DNA of 44,442 nucleotides. It comes from Porticoccus sp. Its GTDB lineage: Bacteria > Pseudomonadota > Gammaproteobacteria > Pseudomonadales > Porticoccaceae. The notes beneath the pieces are model-generated. The model was given only the letters and a program-made list of their open reading frames with translations. It did not search any database and was not told the DNA's origin. Positions 25,105 through 34,305 of this stretch are shown here, in pieces. The stretch is taken from NCBI GenBank assembly GCA_018066715.1, contig JAGPWA010000026.1:1-44442 (forward strand). Direction: 5' to 3'. Within the stretch, counting starts at the first letter, position 1. Each line of letters starts with the position of its first letter. Both the position numbers and the translations under genes were made by a program.

Positions 25105-26592
25105 TTAAATATCACTCCATTCCGAGACAGGGGTATTGGAAATAGAGCGTTCTCCGTAAGCAGCCACTAGCTGCCGACAGGCCTCCATCCTGCTGAGTGA
25201 ACCAGATAGTAATTTAGAGTATTGGGTCATCTGCCATATTGCACCAGTACGACCATTACTTAATCGATCGTCGATCACAGTCAGCAATCGTTGAGACTCG
25301 AGGTAATCAACCCCTATTTTTTCTAATCCCTGAGCGGCTACGGGCAATAGCTGACGCACTATCTCAACCAACGGCCTTTCCTGTAATCCATTTTGGGTGA
25401 GATCTGGCCACAAAATTTTTGCCTCTATACCAAACTGTGAGGCTCGATAAAAATTGTATTCCGCATAGGGAAATGGAAGTGCTGACAGCAAGGGAGCGAC
25501 CTGATCAACCAGCCCTTCAGCCAGACCAATTAACAGTGCTGAATTTGCGGCCATATCTATGGGTGTTGGCCCAGCGGGTAAGGCACGCATTTCAATCCTG
25601 AGATGCGCATCACCTTCAGGGTCATAAATAGGTCTATTCCACGACCAGATGGTGCCATCGTGAAGGCAGAGCTCCTCCAAGCGAGGAATACCTCCCTGCT
25701 CAACGACCTTAACGGGATCTTCATCTGTTCGAAGCGGAATCATCGGACGATATAACTGCACCATTTCCCGAAATAACGCCATAGGGTCATCATTCAACCA
25801 GCCATGACCGAAGCTGACTCTTGCAGGATCCTGCCATTCATAACCTACCGTACCTCGGCCATCAATAGATTGCTTAAATAATGGCACCCGGGTTTCATGC
25901 CACAAGCGGTGTCCTAATAACAGCGGTGAATTGGCAGCCAAACCGAGTACCAGTGGTGTGACCAGTTGTATGCAGTTCCAGAGTGACGTGAAACGGCTCG
26001 GTTCCACCCGATAATGAAGCTGAAAAGAGGTGCAGGCCCCTTCCATCGTCACATCACTCTGAACCAGATGAATGGCATCCTCCCCATCAATATTGATACC
26101 ACAGGACTGATCACGCATTTGATGGAGCACGTTAGCAAGCGCATGATATCTAGGTTCGTCCGTCATTGCGCTTTCACCAAAATCATCTCTGCGCAGGGTG
26201 GGCAGAATACCAATGGGCAATACAGACCCACCCTCCTTCTCAGTTAAAATCTGAAGTCGGCGCAATGCATCAAGCATTTGCTGCTCAAGGTTGGAAAAAG
26301 GTTTACCGGTGGCACTCACTGGGCTGAGGTTGTACTCAAGGTTGTAACGATTCAATTCTAGGGTCAGCTGAGGATCATCAAACTGTTTTTGGATAGCCAC
26401 ATTTTCGGGAAGAGGTCGCCCCTGGCTATCTAGGAGATAAAGCTCTAATTCAGCACCGATACTGGTTTCGCCACAGCCGAACCCAGGCCTTTCAAGAAGC
26501 AACTCAAGCGCACTCAAACACCGATGTAGTTTGTGCCCAAATGCATTAAAGTCACGTTGGCTAAAACTGGTCTTGTTGATCGCCCGTCCCAT
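25105..26592 (-). CDS. Glutamate-cysteine ligase-family (GCS2/COG2170-like) protein
   Basis: A 495-aa ATP-grasp-like carboxylate-amine ligase of the GCS2 family. Motifs include the N-terminal substrate and metal site TSIGAELELYLLDSQGRPLP, LELNRYNLEYNLSPV, SDVTMEGACTSFQLHYRV, and the C-terminal RIEMRALPAGPTPIDM. These are like bacterial YbdK/EgtA-type ligases that attach an amine to a glutamate-like gamma-carboxylate. At 495 aa it is longer than YbdK (about 370 aa). It forms a pair with the aspartoacylase-like hydrolase downstream. Whether it makes gamma-glutamylcysteine or another gamma-glutamyl product cannot be told. AGGGAGTGAG precedes the ATG, and two 12-13-bp direct repeats lie 60-90 bp upstream. 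Confidence 0.85.
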   Translation of the reverse strand: MGRAINKTSFSQRDFNAFGHKLHRCLSALELLLERPGFGCGETSIGAELELYLLDSQGRPLPENVAIQKQFDDPQLTLELNRYNLEYNLSPVSATGKPFSNLEQQMLDALRRLQILTEKEGGSVLPIGILPTLRRDDFGESAMTDEPRYHALANVLHQMRDQSCGINIDGEDAIHLVQSDVTMEGACTSFQLHYRVEPSRFTSLWNCIQLVTPLVLGLAANSPLLLGHRLWHETRVPLFKQSIDGRGTVGYEWQDPARVSFGHGWLNDDPMALFREMVQLYRPMIPLRTDEDPVKVVEQGGIPRLEELCLHDGTIWSWNRPIYDPEGDAHLRIEMRALPAGPTPIDMAANSALLIGLAEGLVDQVAPLLSALPFPYAEYNFYRASQFGIEAKILWPDLTQNGLQERPLVEIVRQLLPVAAQGLEKIGVDYLESQRLLTVIDDRLSNGRTGAIWQMTQYSKLLSGSLSRMEACRQLVAAYGERSISNTPVSEWSDI

Positions 26593-26650
26593 CTCACTCC
26601 CTTTTTTATGGGGGAATTCACCCGATGTGAAACAGCTTGGTCACGTTACA

Positions 26651-26681
26651 TTACAGTTTAGCTCATGATTTACATTTAGCT
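26651..26681. repeat. Direct repeats TTACA(G)TTTAGCT upstream of the GCS2-family gene
   Basis: TTACAGTTTAGCT at 26651-26663 and TTACATTTAGCT at 26670-26681 differ only by one inserted base and lie 19 bp apart start to start. The segment also contains a 7-bp inverted repeat (TTTAGCT / AGCTAAA). It sits where an operator for the GCS2-family gene would be expected. Confidence 0.35.
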
Positions 26682-26707
26682 AAAATAGCCATCCAACGGC
26701 ATGTCTC

Positions 26708-28246
26708 TTATTGTTCAACCTCAGCTGAACACAAGGACCCCTTAGCCACTGAGGGGTTCAGGCTTTCCAGTGTCTTGGACCGTCCAGATGTGGTCACAAT
26801 TCTGGCGTGAGATCGTTTTAGTTGTCGAGGCTCCAGCACGCCACAGGAATGCGCAATCATCCCAACATCATAGGTCATATTAAAAACATAATTAGCCACC
26901 CGCTCTGACTTTAATGCCGGATTCAAGCCACGTTGCAGCTTCGGGTCATGTGTCGCCACACCGGTAGGGCAAGTATTTTTATTGCACTGCATCGCCTGAA
27001 TACAGCCCAAGGAAAACATAAACCCACGAGCACTGACCACAAAATCTGCACCCGCACACAGCGCCCAAGCCACACCAGAAGGAACAATCATTTTTCCAGA
27101 GGCGATCACTTTTATTCTCTCTCGCAGTCCATAGCCACGGAGAACATCTACCACCTCGGGTAAGCTCTCACCAATCGGCAGCCCCATAAAATCGAGCAAT
27201 GGCTTGGGCGCTGCACCAGAACCGCCTTCAGCTCCATCTATGGTAATAAAATCTGGGGCCGACTCTATTCCTCGCTCTAGAATCAAACGAAATAAATCTT
27301 CTAACCAGTCTGTATCACCAATGACACTTTTAAACCCAACTGGCTTCCCGGTAATGTCTCGCACCCTGGCAATCATATTCAACAGGCTTTCGGCATCGAC
27401 AATCTCCGAGTGACGATTAGGGCTTATGGCATCTTTACCCACTTCAATGGCACGGATAGCGGCAATTTCATCTGTCACCTTGGCGCCGGGTAAAATCCCC
27501 CCCTTACCCGGTTTGGCTCCCTGACTTAGCTTGATCTCAAACATTCTGACTTCAGGGTGTGCTGCAATCTCACGCAAACGCTCTTCACTGAGGTTACCAT
27601 TCCCGTCACAAACACCGAACTTGGCCGTGCCAACCTGAAAAACAATGTCACACCCTCCCTCCAAGTGATAGGGAGATAACCCGCCTTCACCCGTGTTTAA
27701 CCAGCAACCGGCCTTTGCCGCTCCACGAGATAGCGCTTGAACAGCAGGCTTTGATAACGCGCCATAACTCATTCCTGATATGTTGAGTAGGGACGCTGTT
27801 GTATAAGGCTGTTCACAATAAGGGCCTATCGTTATCGGACTGGGGGCCACCGCATCTTCACCCCGGGTGGGGTAGGCGCAATTCACAAAAAAGATTGAGC
27901 CCGCGGGTCGTAAGTCACGCGTTGAACCAAAGGCCAGAGTACGATCAATATCTTTGGCTGCCCTGTATACCCAAGAGCGTTCCGAGCGATTAAAGGGTAA
28001 TTCCTCACGATCCATGGCAAAAAAGTACTGCCGAAAAAATTCACCCATATGTTCGAACAAATAACGGAAACGACCTATCACGGGGTAATTTCGACGAACA
28101 GCTTGTTGAGTTTGAGTGACATCGAGAATATAGAGAACGATCACCAAAATGACGACTAACCCCAACAATACAACAAGTAATGCCGCGAAGAAGTTGAGAA
28201 TGGTGTACACCCAGCTGGAGGAGATTGTTTCCATCATGTAGCCCAT
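26708..28246 (-). CDS. Membrane-anchored FMN-binding glutamate-synthase-domain protein
   Basis: A 512-aa protein with an N-terminal membrane helix (FFAALLVVLLGLVVILVIVLYIL). An FMN-binding TIM barrel follows that is homologous to the central domain of glutamate synthase: NISGMSYGALSKPAVQAL, MFEIKLSQGAKPGKGGILPG, TIDGAEGGSGAAP, VIASGKMIVPSGVAWAL. Near the C terminus CIQAMQCNKNTC fits the C-X5-C-X4-C 3Fe-4S motif of glutamate synthase. The glutaminase domain and the GltD subunit are absent, so ammonia-from-glutamine chemistry is not expected. COG0069 stand-alone members are poorly characterised. It lies upstream of the GCS2-family and hydrolase genes on the same strand, with a 115-bp gap. Confidence 0.88.
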   Translation of the reverse strand: MGYMMETISSSWVYTILNFFAALLVVLLGLVVILVIVLYILDVTQTQQAVRRNYPVIGRFRYLFEHMGEFFRQYFFAMDREELPFNRSERSWVYRAAKDIDRTLAFGSTRDLRPAGSIFFVNCAYPTRGEDAVAPSPITIGPYCEQPYTTASLLNISGMSYGALSKPAVQALSRGAAKAGCWLNTGEGGLSPYHLEGGCDIVFQVGTAKFGVCDGNGNLSEERLREIAAHPEVRMFEIKLSQGAKPGKGGILPGAKVTDEIAAIRAIEVGKDAISPNRHSEIVDAESLLNMIARVRDITGKPVGFKSVIGDTDWLEDLFRLILERGIESAPDFITIDGAEGGSGAAPKPLLDFMGLPIGESLPEVVDVLRGYGLRERIKVIASGKMIVPSGVAWALCAGADFVVSARGFMFSLGCIQAMQCNKNTCPTGVATHDPKLQRGLNPALKSERVANYVFNMTYDVGMIAHSCGVLEPRQLKRSHARIVTTSGRSKTLESLNPSVAKGSLCSAEVEQ

Positions 28247-28401
28247 TATTCTCTTATGGTAGCAACCAAAATATATGTCTATGGATCAGACGATGTTCAT
28301 CATATTAGGTAGATACAACGTACCATCCAATTGATCTAAGCAGTAGTGTATCTTAATAAAACTCGGCATAATCTCGGCTTACTTCTGTTGCCCCAAAGAG
28401 T

Positions 28402-28938
28402 ATGCCAAAAAAGATTCTACGACGGTGGTTACCTGACCCCCATAAAATTGTTGAAAGCCGTGCTATTCGGTGGATGGGGCCCTTAATAAAGGACCCAAAC
28501 CTGTTTCATATTAACAGGGCCTCCATCTCGGCCTCCTTATTTATCGGTCTGTTTTGTGCCTTCCTGCCCATTCCAGGACAAACCATTGTCGCTGCCGCAC
28601 TGGCACTCTTGTTCCGAACCAATCTGCCCGTTGCTATGGCGCTGATCTGGGTCAGCAACCCACTCACCTTCCCTCCTATATTTTTATTCAGCTACCGGGT
28701 TGGTATCTGGCTACTCGATCAGACAGTTACGCCAATCAATATAGAGCTCAGCTGGGATTGGGCTGTTGCCCAAGGTAGCGCTATTTGGCTCCCCTTATTA
28801 ACAGGCAGTTTATTCTGTGGCTTGATCAGTGGTGCTATAGGCTATGTAGTCATCCACCGCCTGTGGCGCTGGAAAGTGATCAAAAACTGGGAAGCACGCA
28901 ACAAGGCACGTGAAAAAAAATCTTCAGAGGAAAGCTAA
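28402..28938 (+). CDS. DUF2062 membrane protein
   Basis: A 178-aa inner-membrane protein of the DUF2062 family. The start MPKKILRRWLPDPHKIVESR is followed by SASLFIGLFCAFLPIPGQTI, ALALLFRTNLPVAMALIWVSNPLTFPPIFLFSYRVGIWLL, a short loop, and a C-terminal helix. The F-lP-iPgQ and N-P-T/L-F-P-P motifs are hallmarks of the family. The function is unknown. It is transcribed convergently to lolE with a 24-bp gap and no visible terminator, and divergently from the FMN protein gene. Confidence 0.85.
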   Translation: MPKKILRRWLPDPHKIVESRAIRWMGPLIKDPNLFHINRASISASLFIGLFCAFLPIPGQTIVAAALALLFRTNLPVAMALIWVSNPLTFPPIFLFSYRVGIWLLDQTVTPINIELSWDWAVAQGSAIWLPLLTGSLFCGLISGAIGYVVIHRLWRWKVIKNWEARNKAREKKSSEES

Positions 28939-28962
28939 ACCCTATACTTCATCTCTACTATT

Positions 28963-30201
28963 CTATTCATAACGCAACACTTCTGCGGGCCGAGTTCGAG
29001 CTGCACGCAACGCAGGGTATAGGGTCGCAAGAAAATTTAATCCGAGCGCCACAGCAACAATCAATAGCACATCACTCCACACCAGCGCGGATGGCAAATA
29101 ATCTATCGGATAAACGTCTGAACTAAGAAAATGAAAACCCAGCAGCGATTCAATACCACTCACTATGGCGGACACCTTCCACGCACAGCTGATGCCAATG
29201 ATGGCACCCAAAAGTGAGCCCACAGCACCAATAAGAAACCCCTGAGTCAGAAACACAGTAACAATCTCACTATTGGTTGCACCTAAAGTCTTCAGGATAG
29301 CAATGGCAGACCGCTTATCAAGCACGGTCATCATCAGCATCGAAATAACATTAAAGACAGCAATACCTATAATCAAAAAAACCAGCAAGGAAACCATGTT
29401 CCGAGACATTCTGATGGCCTGATACAGGTTTCCGTGAGTTTGAATCCAATCGGAGAAACGATACCCTGGCGCTAACACTCGGAGAAGATCAAATCCTGTT
29501 TGACGTACCTGAAAAATATCATTCAACTTAACCTGAATACCCTGGGGCCGAGTGCCAGTACCTCTCAAGGCCCCCACTACGTCAAGTTGAGCCAACGCGA
29601 GATGCTGGTCGATGGTGGTATGTGTTTCAAAAATCCCGCCAACAGTAAAGGCACTAATGGTAGGTGCAAGCTGACGGTTTTTCTGCACCCCTGCACGAGG
29701 CACCAGCAGGGTGACTCGATCACCCACTGAGACCATCAATTTATCGGCCACACCTTTTGCCAACAGCAGTGTCTTCTCACTCCCCTGTAAGCTAGTCAAT
29801 AACTCGGGAAGTACAAACTGACCAATAAACTCACCACTGAGGGCTCCATCAATCCCTAACACTTCCACTGGCCGTGTTTTTCCACGACTGGTCAGCATTC
29901 CTTCGACTTGATTGAAGGGCATTGTGGCACGCACATTTTCCTGAGTCTCCAACACCTCCATAAGAGCAGGAACATCTTCAATCCCACCATCTTTGAACAG
30001 CCTGACATGCGGAACCGCACCAAGAATTCGGGCTTCCATCTCGTGATCAAACCCGTTCATTACCGACATCACAACGATCAACAGTGCCACACCGAGCACA
30101 AGCCCAAGAATAGCCAATAGAGAAATAAAGGAGACCAACCGGTTACGACTACCCGACGTGAAATTCCTCAGGCCAACATAAAGCGGAAATGGCTTAAACA
30201 C
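28963..30201 (-). CDS. lolE: Lipoprotein-releasing ABC permease LolE
   Basis: Membrane subunit of LolCDE, which extracts outer-membrane lipoproteins from the inner membrane and passes them to LolA. The 412-aa protein has four membrane segments. The first follows RNRLVSFISLLAILGLVLGVALLIVVMSVMNGFDHEME; the FtsX-type C-terminal core includes AILKTLGATNSEIVTVFLTQG and the final LYPALRAARTRPAEVLRYE. A large periplasmic domain lies between helices 1 and 2. It is called LolE because it is the third gene, after lolC and lolD. The two permeases are clear paralogues. Confidence 0.93.
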   Translation of the reverse strand: MFKPFPLYVGLRNFTSGSRNRLVSFISLLAILGLVLGVALLIVVMSVMNGFDHEMEARILGAVPHVRLFKDGGIEDVPALMEVLETQENVRATMPFNQVEGMLTSRGKTRPVEVLGIDGALSGEFIGQFVLPELLTSLQGSEKTLLLAKGVADKLMVSVGDRVTLLVPRAGVQKNRQLAPTISAFTVGGIFETHTTIDQHLALAQLDVVGALRGTGTRPQGIQVKLNDIFQVRQTGFDLLRVLAPGYRFSDWIQTHGNLYQAIRMSRNMVSLLVFLIIGIAVFNVISMLMMTVLDKRSAIAILKTLGATNSEIVTVFLTQGFLIGAVGSLLGAIIGISCAWKVSAIVSGIESLLGFHFLSSDVYPIDYLPSALVWSDVLLIVAVALGLNFLATLYPALRAARTRPAEVLRYE

Positions 30202-30206
30202 TAGGG

Positions 30207-30938
30207 CTACCCACTATGGCTATCTGTATTCACAGATTCAACGGATGCCGTCACGTCGACTAGCGTGCCATTCTCAAGAGACAGAATACATTCCATTTGA
30301 GAGGCCACATGACGATCATGTGTCACTACAACAAAGCTAATACCCAGCTCACGATTCAATTTCAACAACAGAGCTAGCACGGTTTCTGCTGTGGTTGGAT
30401 CAAGGTTACCGGTAGGTTCATCCATTAATACACAGGAGGGCTGGGTAACTAATGCTCTGGCAATCGCCACTCTCTGGCGCTCCCCTCCGGAGAGTTCAGA
30501 TGGCTTGTGACCACAGCGGTGCCCCAAGCCCACTTGGGTAAGAACTTCAGTGGCCCGGGCTCGAGCTTCCGACACAGAGACTTTACCAATCAACAATGGC
30601 ATAGCCACATTTTCCAGAGCACTAAACTCAGCCAATAAATGGTGGAACTGATAGACAAAGCCCAAATGTTTATTGCGGAGACGAGCGCGCCCCGATTCCT
30701 TAATCGGTGCCAAGTCAGTACCCATCACCGCTACGGAACCATCCGTAGGGTCATCCAGGCCTCCCAACAAATTCAACAGGGTAGTTTTACCTGAACCTGA
30801 AGCACCAACAATGGCCACTCGCTCCCCTGAGCGAATGCTGAGGGAAATATCGCTGATGACAGCGATCTGATCAGCACCCTGAATGTAGTATTTTGATAGC
30901 CCGCTACACTGCAACACACATTCTCTATCAGTGGTCAT
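30207..30938 (-). CDS. lolD: Lipoprotein-releasing ATPase LolD
   Basis: ABC ATPase that powers LolCE. Walker A is GASGSGKTTLLNLLG, the LolD Q-loop region is LGFVYQFHHLLAEFSALENV, the signature is LSGGERQRVAIARAL, and Walker B with catalytic Glu is CVLMDEPTGNLD. The track start at 31004 lies deep inside lolC. The ATG at 30938 (MTTDRECVLQCSGLSKYY) overlaps the lolC stop by 11 bases, the expected arrangement for coupled translation, and gives 243 aa. lolE follows five bases after its stop. Confidence 0.95.
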   Translation of the reverse strand: MTTDRECVLQCSGLSKYYIQGADQIAVISDISLSIRSGERVAIVGASGSGKTTLLNLLGGLDDPTDGSVAVMGTDLAPIKESGRARLRNKHLGFVYQFHHLLAEFSALENVAMPLLIGKVSVSEARARATEVLTQVGLGHRCGHKPSELSGGERQRVAIARALVTQPSCVLMDEPTGNLDPTTAETVLALLLKLNRELGISFVVVTHDRHVASQMECILSLENGTLVDVTASVESVNTDSHSG

Positions 30939-32172
30939 AACGCAATGCCTCCGCGGGTAATACCTGACCAGCACGCCTGGCGGGATATAACGTGGCGAGC
31001 ACACTTAACACTAAACCGAGACAACAAATTATTATCACATCCTGCCACAACAGCTTTGATGGTAGCTGGCTGATAAAATATATATTTGGATCAAATACTT
31101 GAAAACCCATCAACTGCTCCAACCAGCTAACAATATCACCCATAAAAAAAGCCAGCAGACAGCCTAGTACCGCACCGACAATCACTCCAAGAAAACCAAT
31201 GACACTACCCTGAACAATAAAAATACCTGACACCGTGTTCGCTCCGGCACCCAGAGTGCGCAATACAGCAATGTCTCGACGCTTGTCGGCAACCATCAAT
31301 ACCAGGCTAGCAATTATATTAAATGCTGCCACAGCGATAATGGCTGCTAGCAGTACGCCGACCACCTTCTTTTCCATTTTTATCGCCTGGAACAGATTAC
31401 TCATCTCTGATGTCCAGGTTTTTACTACATAGCCCTCACCCACTTTTTGTTCAAGTATCTCAGCAACAATATCTACCGAAAATGGATCAGCTACTCGCAG
31501 CTTCACACCCGTCACTTTATTGCTAAGACGAAAAAGTTTCTGTGCGTCCTGGTAGTGAATAAATGCCAAACCAGTATCCACCTGAGCACCTACCTGAAAG
31601 ACGCCCATCACACGAAAACGTTTATACCGAGGAAAGATACCTGCAGGCGTCACGTTGAGTTCAGGCGTCGACAGAATAACAGAGTCACCATTGATCACAC
31701 CAAGGGAGCGAGCCAGTAGGTTACCCAACACAATGCCATATTCACCCGGCTGTAAATAGGCCAGTTGGCCAACCAGCATATACTGGCTAATGGGACTAAC
31801 ATCGCCGTCCAGCGCCGGATCAATACCCTGTATCAATGCCCCTTGGCTAAGCCCTGATGATGATAATAGACCATAGCCTTCAACAAACGGGGCGTAGGCT
31901 TCCACATACTCCACATCAAGAGTCTTAAGGCCCAGCTTGGGCCAATCTAAAACCCCCTCATCACTCATCACGCTGGCGTGAGGCACGACATTAAGAATTC
32001 TTTTTTTGATCTCGTGATCAAAACCATTCATCACGGACAAGACAACAATTAACGCCATAATACCCAGCGCCATTGCAATAAAGGACAACAGAGAGACAAA
32101 AGACACGAAACCGTTGCGTCGCTTGCTGCGTATATAGCGTAATCCGATAAAAAGGGGCAGGTTGGTATTCAT
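30928..32172 (-). CDS. lolC: Lipoprotein-releasing ABC permease LolC
   Basis: First gene of the lolCDE operon. The 414-aa protein begins MNTNLPLFIGLRYIRSKRRN, then VSLLSFIAMALGIMALIVVLSVMNGFDHEIKKRIL. A periplasmic domain follows, then the FtsX core DIAVLRTLGAGANTVSGIFIVQG and the ending LYPARRAGQVLPAEALRYD. The periplasmic half includes YLQPGEYGIVLGNLLARSLGV. It is paralogous to lolE and is assigned as LolC by position. No good Shine-Dalgarno precedes the ATG; an out-of-frame ATG ten bases upstream is not preferred. Confidence 0.93.
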   Translation of the reverse strand: MNTNLPLFIGLRYIRSKRRNGFVSFVSLLSFIAMALGIMALIVVLSVMNGFDHEIKKRILNVVPHASVMSDEGVLDWPKLGLKTLDVEYVEAYAPFVEGYGLLSSSGLSQGALIQGIDPALDGDVSPISQYMLVGQLAYLQPGEYGIVLGNLLARSLGVINGDSVILSTPELNVTPAGIFPRYKRFRVMGVFQVGAQVDTGLAFIHYQDAQKLFRLSNKVTGVKLRVADPFSVDIVAEILEQKVGEGYVVKTWTSEMSNLFQAIKMEKKVVGVLLAAIIAVAAFNIIASLVLMVADKRRDIAVLRTLGAGANTVSGIFIVQGSVIGFLGVIVGAVLGCLLAFFMGDIVSWLEQLMGFQVFDPNIYFISQLPSKLLWQDVIIICCLGLVLSVLATLYPARRAGQVLPAEALRYDH

Positions 32173-32285
32173 TGCAACGCATTAAAACGGAATCCCGAAG
32201 GGCAAACAAGCGGGCATTTATGTGATTGATTACCTGTTTATTAGCAATCCTATTATTTTACAGTTTCACTTACTATGTTTTGACT

Positions 32286-32294
32286 TGCTATAAT
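32286..32294 (+). promoter_or_regulatory. Extended -10 promoter candidate
   Basis: TGCTATAAT is a perfect extended -10 (TGnTATAAT), 43 bp upstream of the small exported-protein gene. The -35 region is weak, as is usual for extended -10 promoters. Confidence 0.6.
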
Positions 32295-32337
32295 CAGAGC
32301 ACACACTGCGCATGACAGGTCATAAGGGATCCAAATC

Positions 32338-32628
32338 ATGAACAAGTATTTATTACCCTTCAGTATTTTTTGCTGCTTATCGATGCCACTGGCAGCCGAA
32401 GTTATCATTGTTCCTGTTGGCCAGCAGGCGGCTGAAAAACAGAGTGTAGAGCGCCCAACTACAGGCATTACAAAAGATCAGGTACAGAACCGTTTTGGTG
32501 ATCCTCAGGAATGGAATGATCCCGTCGGAGATCCGCCTATCTCATCGTGGGAATACCCCGACTTCGTCGTTTTTTTTGAGTACGACCATGTACTTCACTC
32601 TGTTCTAAAACGTAACGATAAAGAGTAA
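32338..32628 (+). CDS. Small exported protein with BamE/SmpA-like motif
   Basis: A 96-aa protein with a signal peptide (MNKYLLPFSIFCCLSMPLAA). No lipobox is evident at the cleavage site, although cysteines occur in the hydrophobic core. The mature part contains GITKDQVQNRFGDPQEWNDP followed by ISSWEYPDFVVFFEYDHVLHSVL. This is the helix-turn plus beta-hairpin pattern seen in SmpA/OmlA (BamE)-type domains. A similar small protein is, to my recollection, next to sthA in pseudomonads. AAGGGAT precedes the ATG. It faces sthA convergently across a shared terminator. The function is unknown; periplasmic location is inferred. Confidence 0.75.
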   Translation: MNKYLLPFSIFCCLSMPLAAEVIIVPVGQQAAEKQSVERPTTGITKDQVQNRFGDPQEWNDPVGDPPISSWEYPDFVVFFEYDHVLHSVLKRNDKE

Positions 32629-32654
32629 AGCCTCGAAAGGCGTCTAAGTGACAT

Positions 32655-32692
32655 AAAAAAGCCAGAGTGCTGTGAGGCATTCTGGCTTTTTT
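32655..32692. terminator. Bidirectional intrinsic terminator
   Basis: Stem AGCCAGAGTGC / GCATTCTGGCT with one G-U pair and a short loop, preceded by AAAAAA and followed by TTTTTT. It serves both the plus-strand small exported protein gene and the minus-strand sthA gene, which end on either side. Confidence 0.9.
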
Positions 32693-32728
32693 GTAGCTAT
32701 AGGGAACTAAGCTGACAGCTTGGGCGTT

Positions 32729-34147
32729 CTATACAACCAATTTTCTGGATTCCCGATTCAATCTGTTAATACCATTAATTGCAGCAAGACGGTATGCCTC
32801 GGCCATCGTTGGATAATTAAAGGTTGTACGAATAAAGTATTCTATCGTATTGGCTTCGCCAGTCTGATTCATAATCGCCTGACCGATATGAATGATCTCC
32901 GCAGCTTCAGCGCCAAAACAATGAACACCAAGAAGTTCCAGTGTCTCCTGATGAAATAGAATCTTCAGAACACCGACCTCCTCACCGGATATCTGGGCTC
33001 TGGCAATATTTTTGAAGTAGGCCCGACCAATTTCATAGGGCACCTGTTGTTCAGTAAGCTCCGACTCAGTTTTCCCTACATAACTAATTTCAGGAATAGT
33101 GTAGATTCCAGTTGCCACATCATCTACGTGGTAAATCTTGGACAAGCCACACATATGTGCCGCTGCAGATCGCCCTTGGTCATAGGCAGCACCAGCCAAT
33201 GCAGGCCAACCAACAACATCACCCGCTGCATAGATATTTTCTACTGAGGTTTGATAGTTATCATTAATGGTGACTTGTCCACGACGATCCACCTCCAGCC
33301 CTATCTCTTCAAGACCCATATTGCTGGTATTACCACTACGACCATTACAAAACAGTAGCGCCTCTGCGTGAACTCGCTTCCCCGATTTCAGCTCCATAGT
33401 AACGCCGTTATCACGAGTTTCGATCTGAGCATATTCTTCTTTGTGACGCACCGTAACGTTTAGGTCACGCAGGTGGTAGCTAAGAGCATCCGAAATTTCA
33501 TCATCCAGAAATGACAACAATCCATCCCGAGTATTAACCAGATCAACCCTGGTATCTAAACCAGCAAAAATTGAGGCATATTCACACCCAATAACACCGG
33601 CACCATAAATAATAATATTGCGAGGCGTTCTGTCCAGATTAAGAATAGAGTCACTATCAAAAATCCAGGGGTGGTCAAAGTCTACGTCTTCTGGATGATA
33701 GGGACTTGAGCCGGTGGCAATCAAGAAATGACGGCCTTCCATTGTATCGAAAGTACCATCAGGCTTAGTCAGTTTTAAATGAGTCGGGTCGATAAAGCTA
33801 GCACGCCCTACATGGAATTTAATTCGGTTTCTTGCATATTCACGAGTTCGCCCTTCAACCTGCTTATGAATCACCTGAGCAGCAGATTCCATGACTTCTG
33901 AAAAAGAGCACCAGCGGGGCTCACCCATGGTACGAAACATCGGCATAGTATTAAACTGAACCATCCGACGTACAGAGTGACGTAGTGCTTTAGAAGGAAT
34001 TGTTCCAAGGTGAGTACAGTTACCACCCACCATTTTTCGCTCGTCTACAATCGCTACAGACCAGCCCTGCTTCACCGCGGACATCGCGGCACCCTCACCA
34101 GCAGGACCACTGCCTACGATCACTAAGTCGTACTGAAAGTCAGCCAT
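32729..34147 (-). CDS. sthA: Soluble pyridine nucleotide transhydrogenase SthA
   Basis: FAD-dependent enzyme that moves hydride between NADPH and NAD+, balancing the nucleotide pools. Starting at the [22 protein letters not shown], which has GGAG eight bases upstream, it is 472 aa; the track start is 12 codons earlier. Motifs are the FAD GSGPAG loop, the NAD(P) loop [17 protein letters not shown], the FAD-ribityl site [14 protein letters not shown] and a C-terminal dimerisation domain. As in other SthA proteins the redox Cys pair is replaced ([16 protein letters not shown]), which separates it from lipoamide dehydrogenase. Confidence 0.96.
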   Translation of the reverse strand: MADFQYDLVIVGSGPAGEGAAMSAVKQGWSVAIVDERKMVGGNCTHLGTIPSKALRHSVRRMVQFNTMPMFRTMGEPRWCSFSEVMESAAQVIHKQVEGRTREYARNRIKFHVGRASFIDPTHLKLTKPDGTFDTMEGRHFLIATGSSPYHPEDVDFDHPWIFDSDSILNLDRTPRNIIIYGAGVIGCEYASIFAGLDTRVDLVNTRDGLLSFLDDEISDALSYHLRDLNVTVRHKEEYAQIETRDNGVTMELKSGKRVHAEALLFCNGRSGNTSNMGLEEIGLEVDRRGQVTINDNYQTSVENIYAAGDVVGWPALAGAAYDQGRSAAAHMCGLSKIYHVDDVATGIYTIPEISYVGKTESELTEQQVPYEIGRAYFKNIARAQISGEEVGVLKILFHQETLELLGVHCFGAEAAEIIHIGQAIMNQTGEANTIEYFIRTTFNYPTMAEAYRLAAINGINRLNRESRKLVV

Positions 34148-34305
34148 CGATTTTACTCCGCATGCACTTGTGCTATTGCACAAAGTATCTAAATCGCGCC
34201 CATTGTGAACAACCTGATCCAGGATACAACGCCACTTTGGAGTTGTTTTTCAGTACTGACGCTGCATATCCCAAAACCGAATAGATTCTATAGTGCTAGA
34301 TTACG

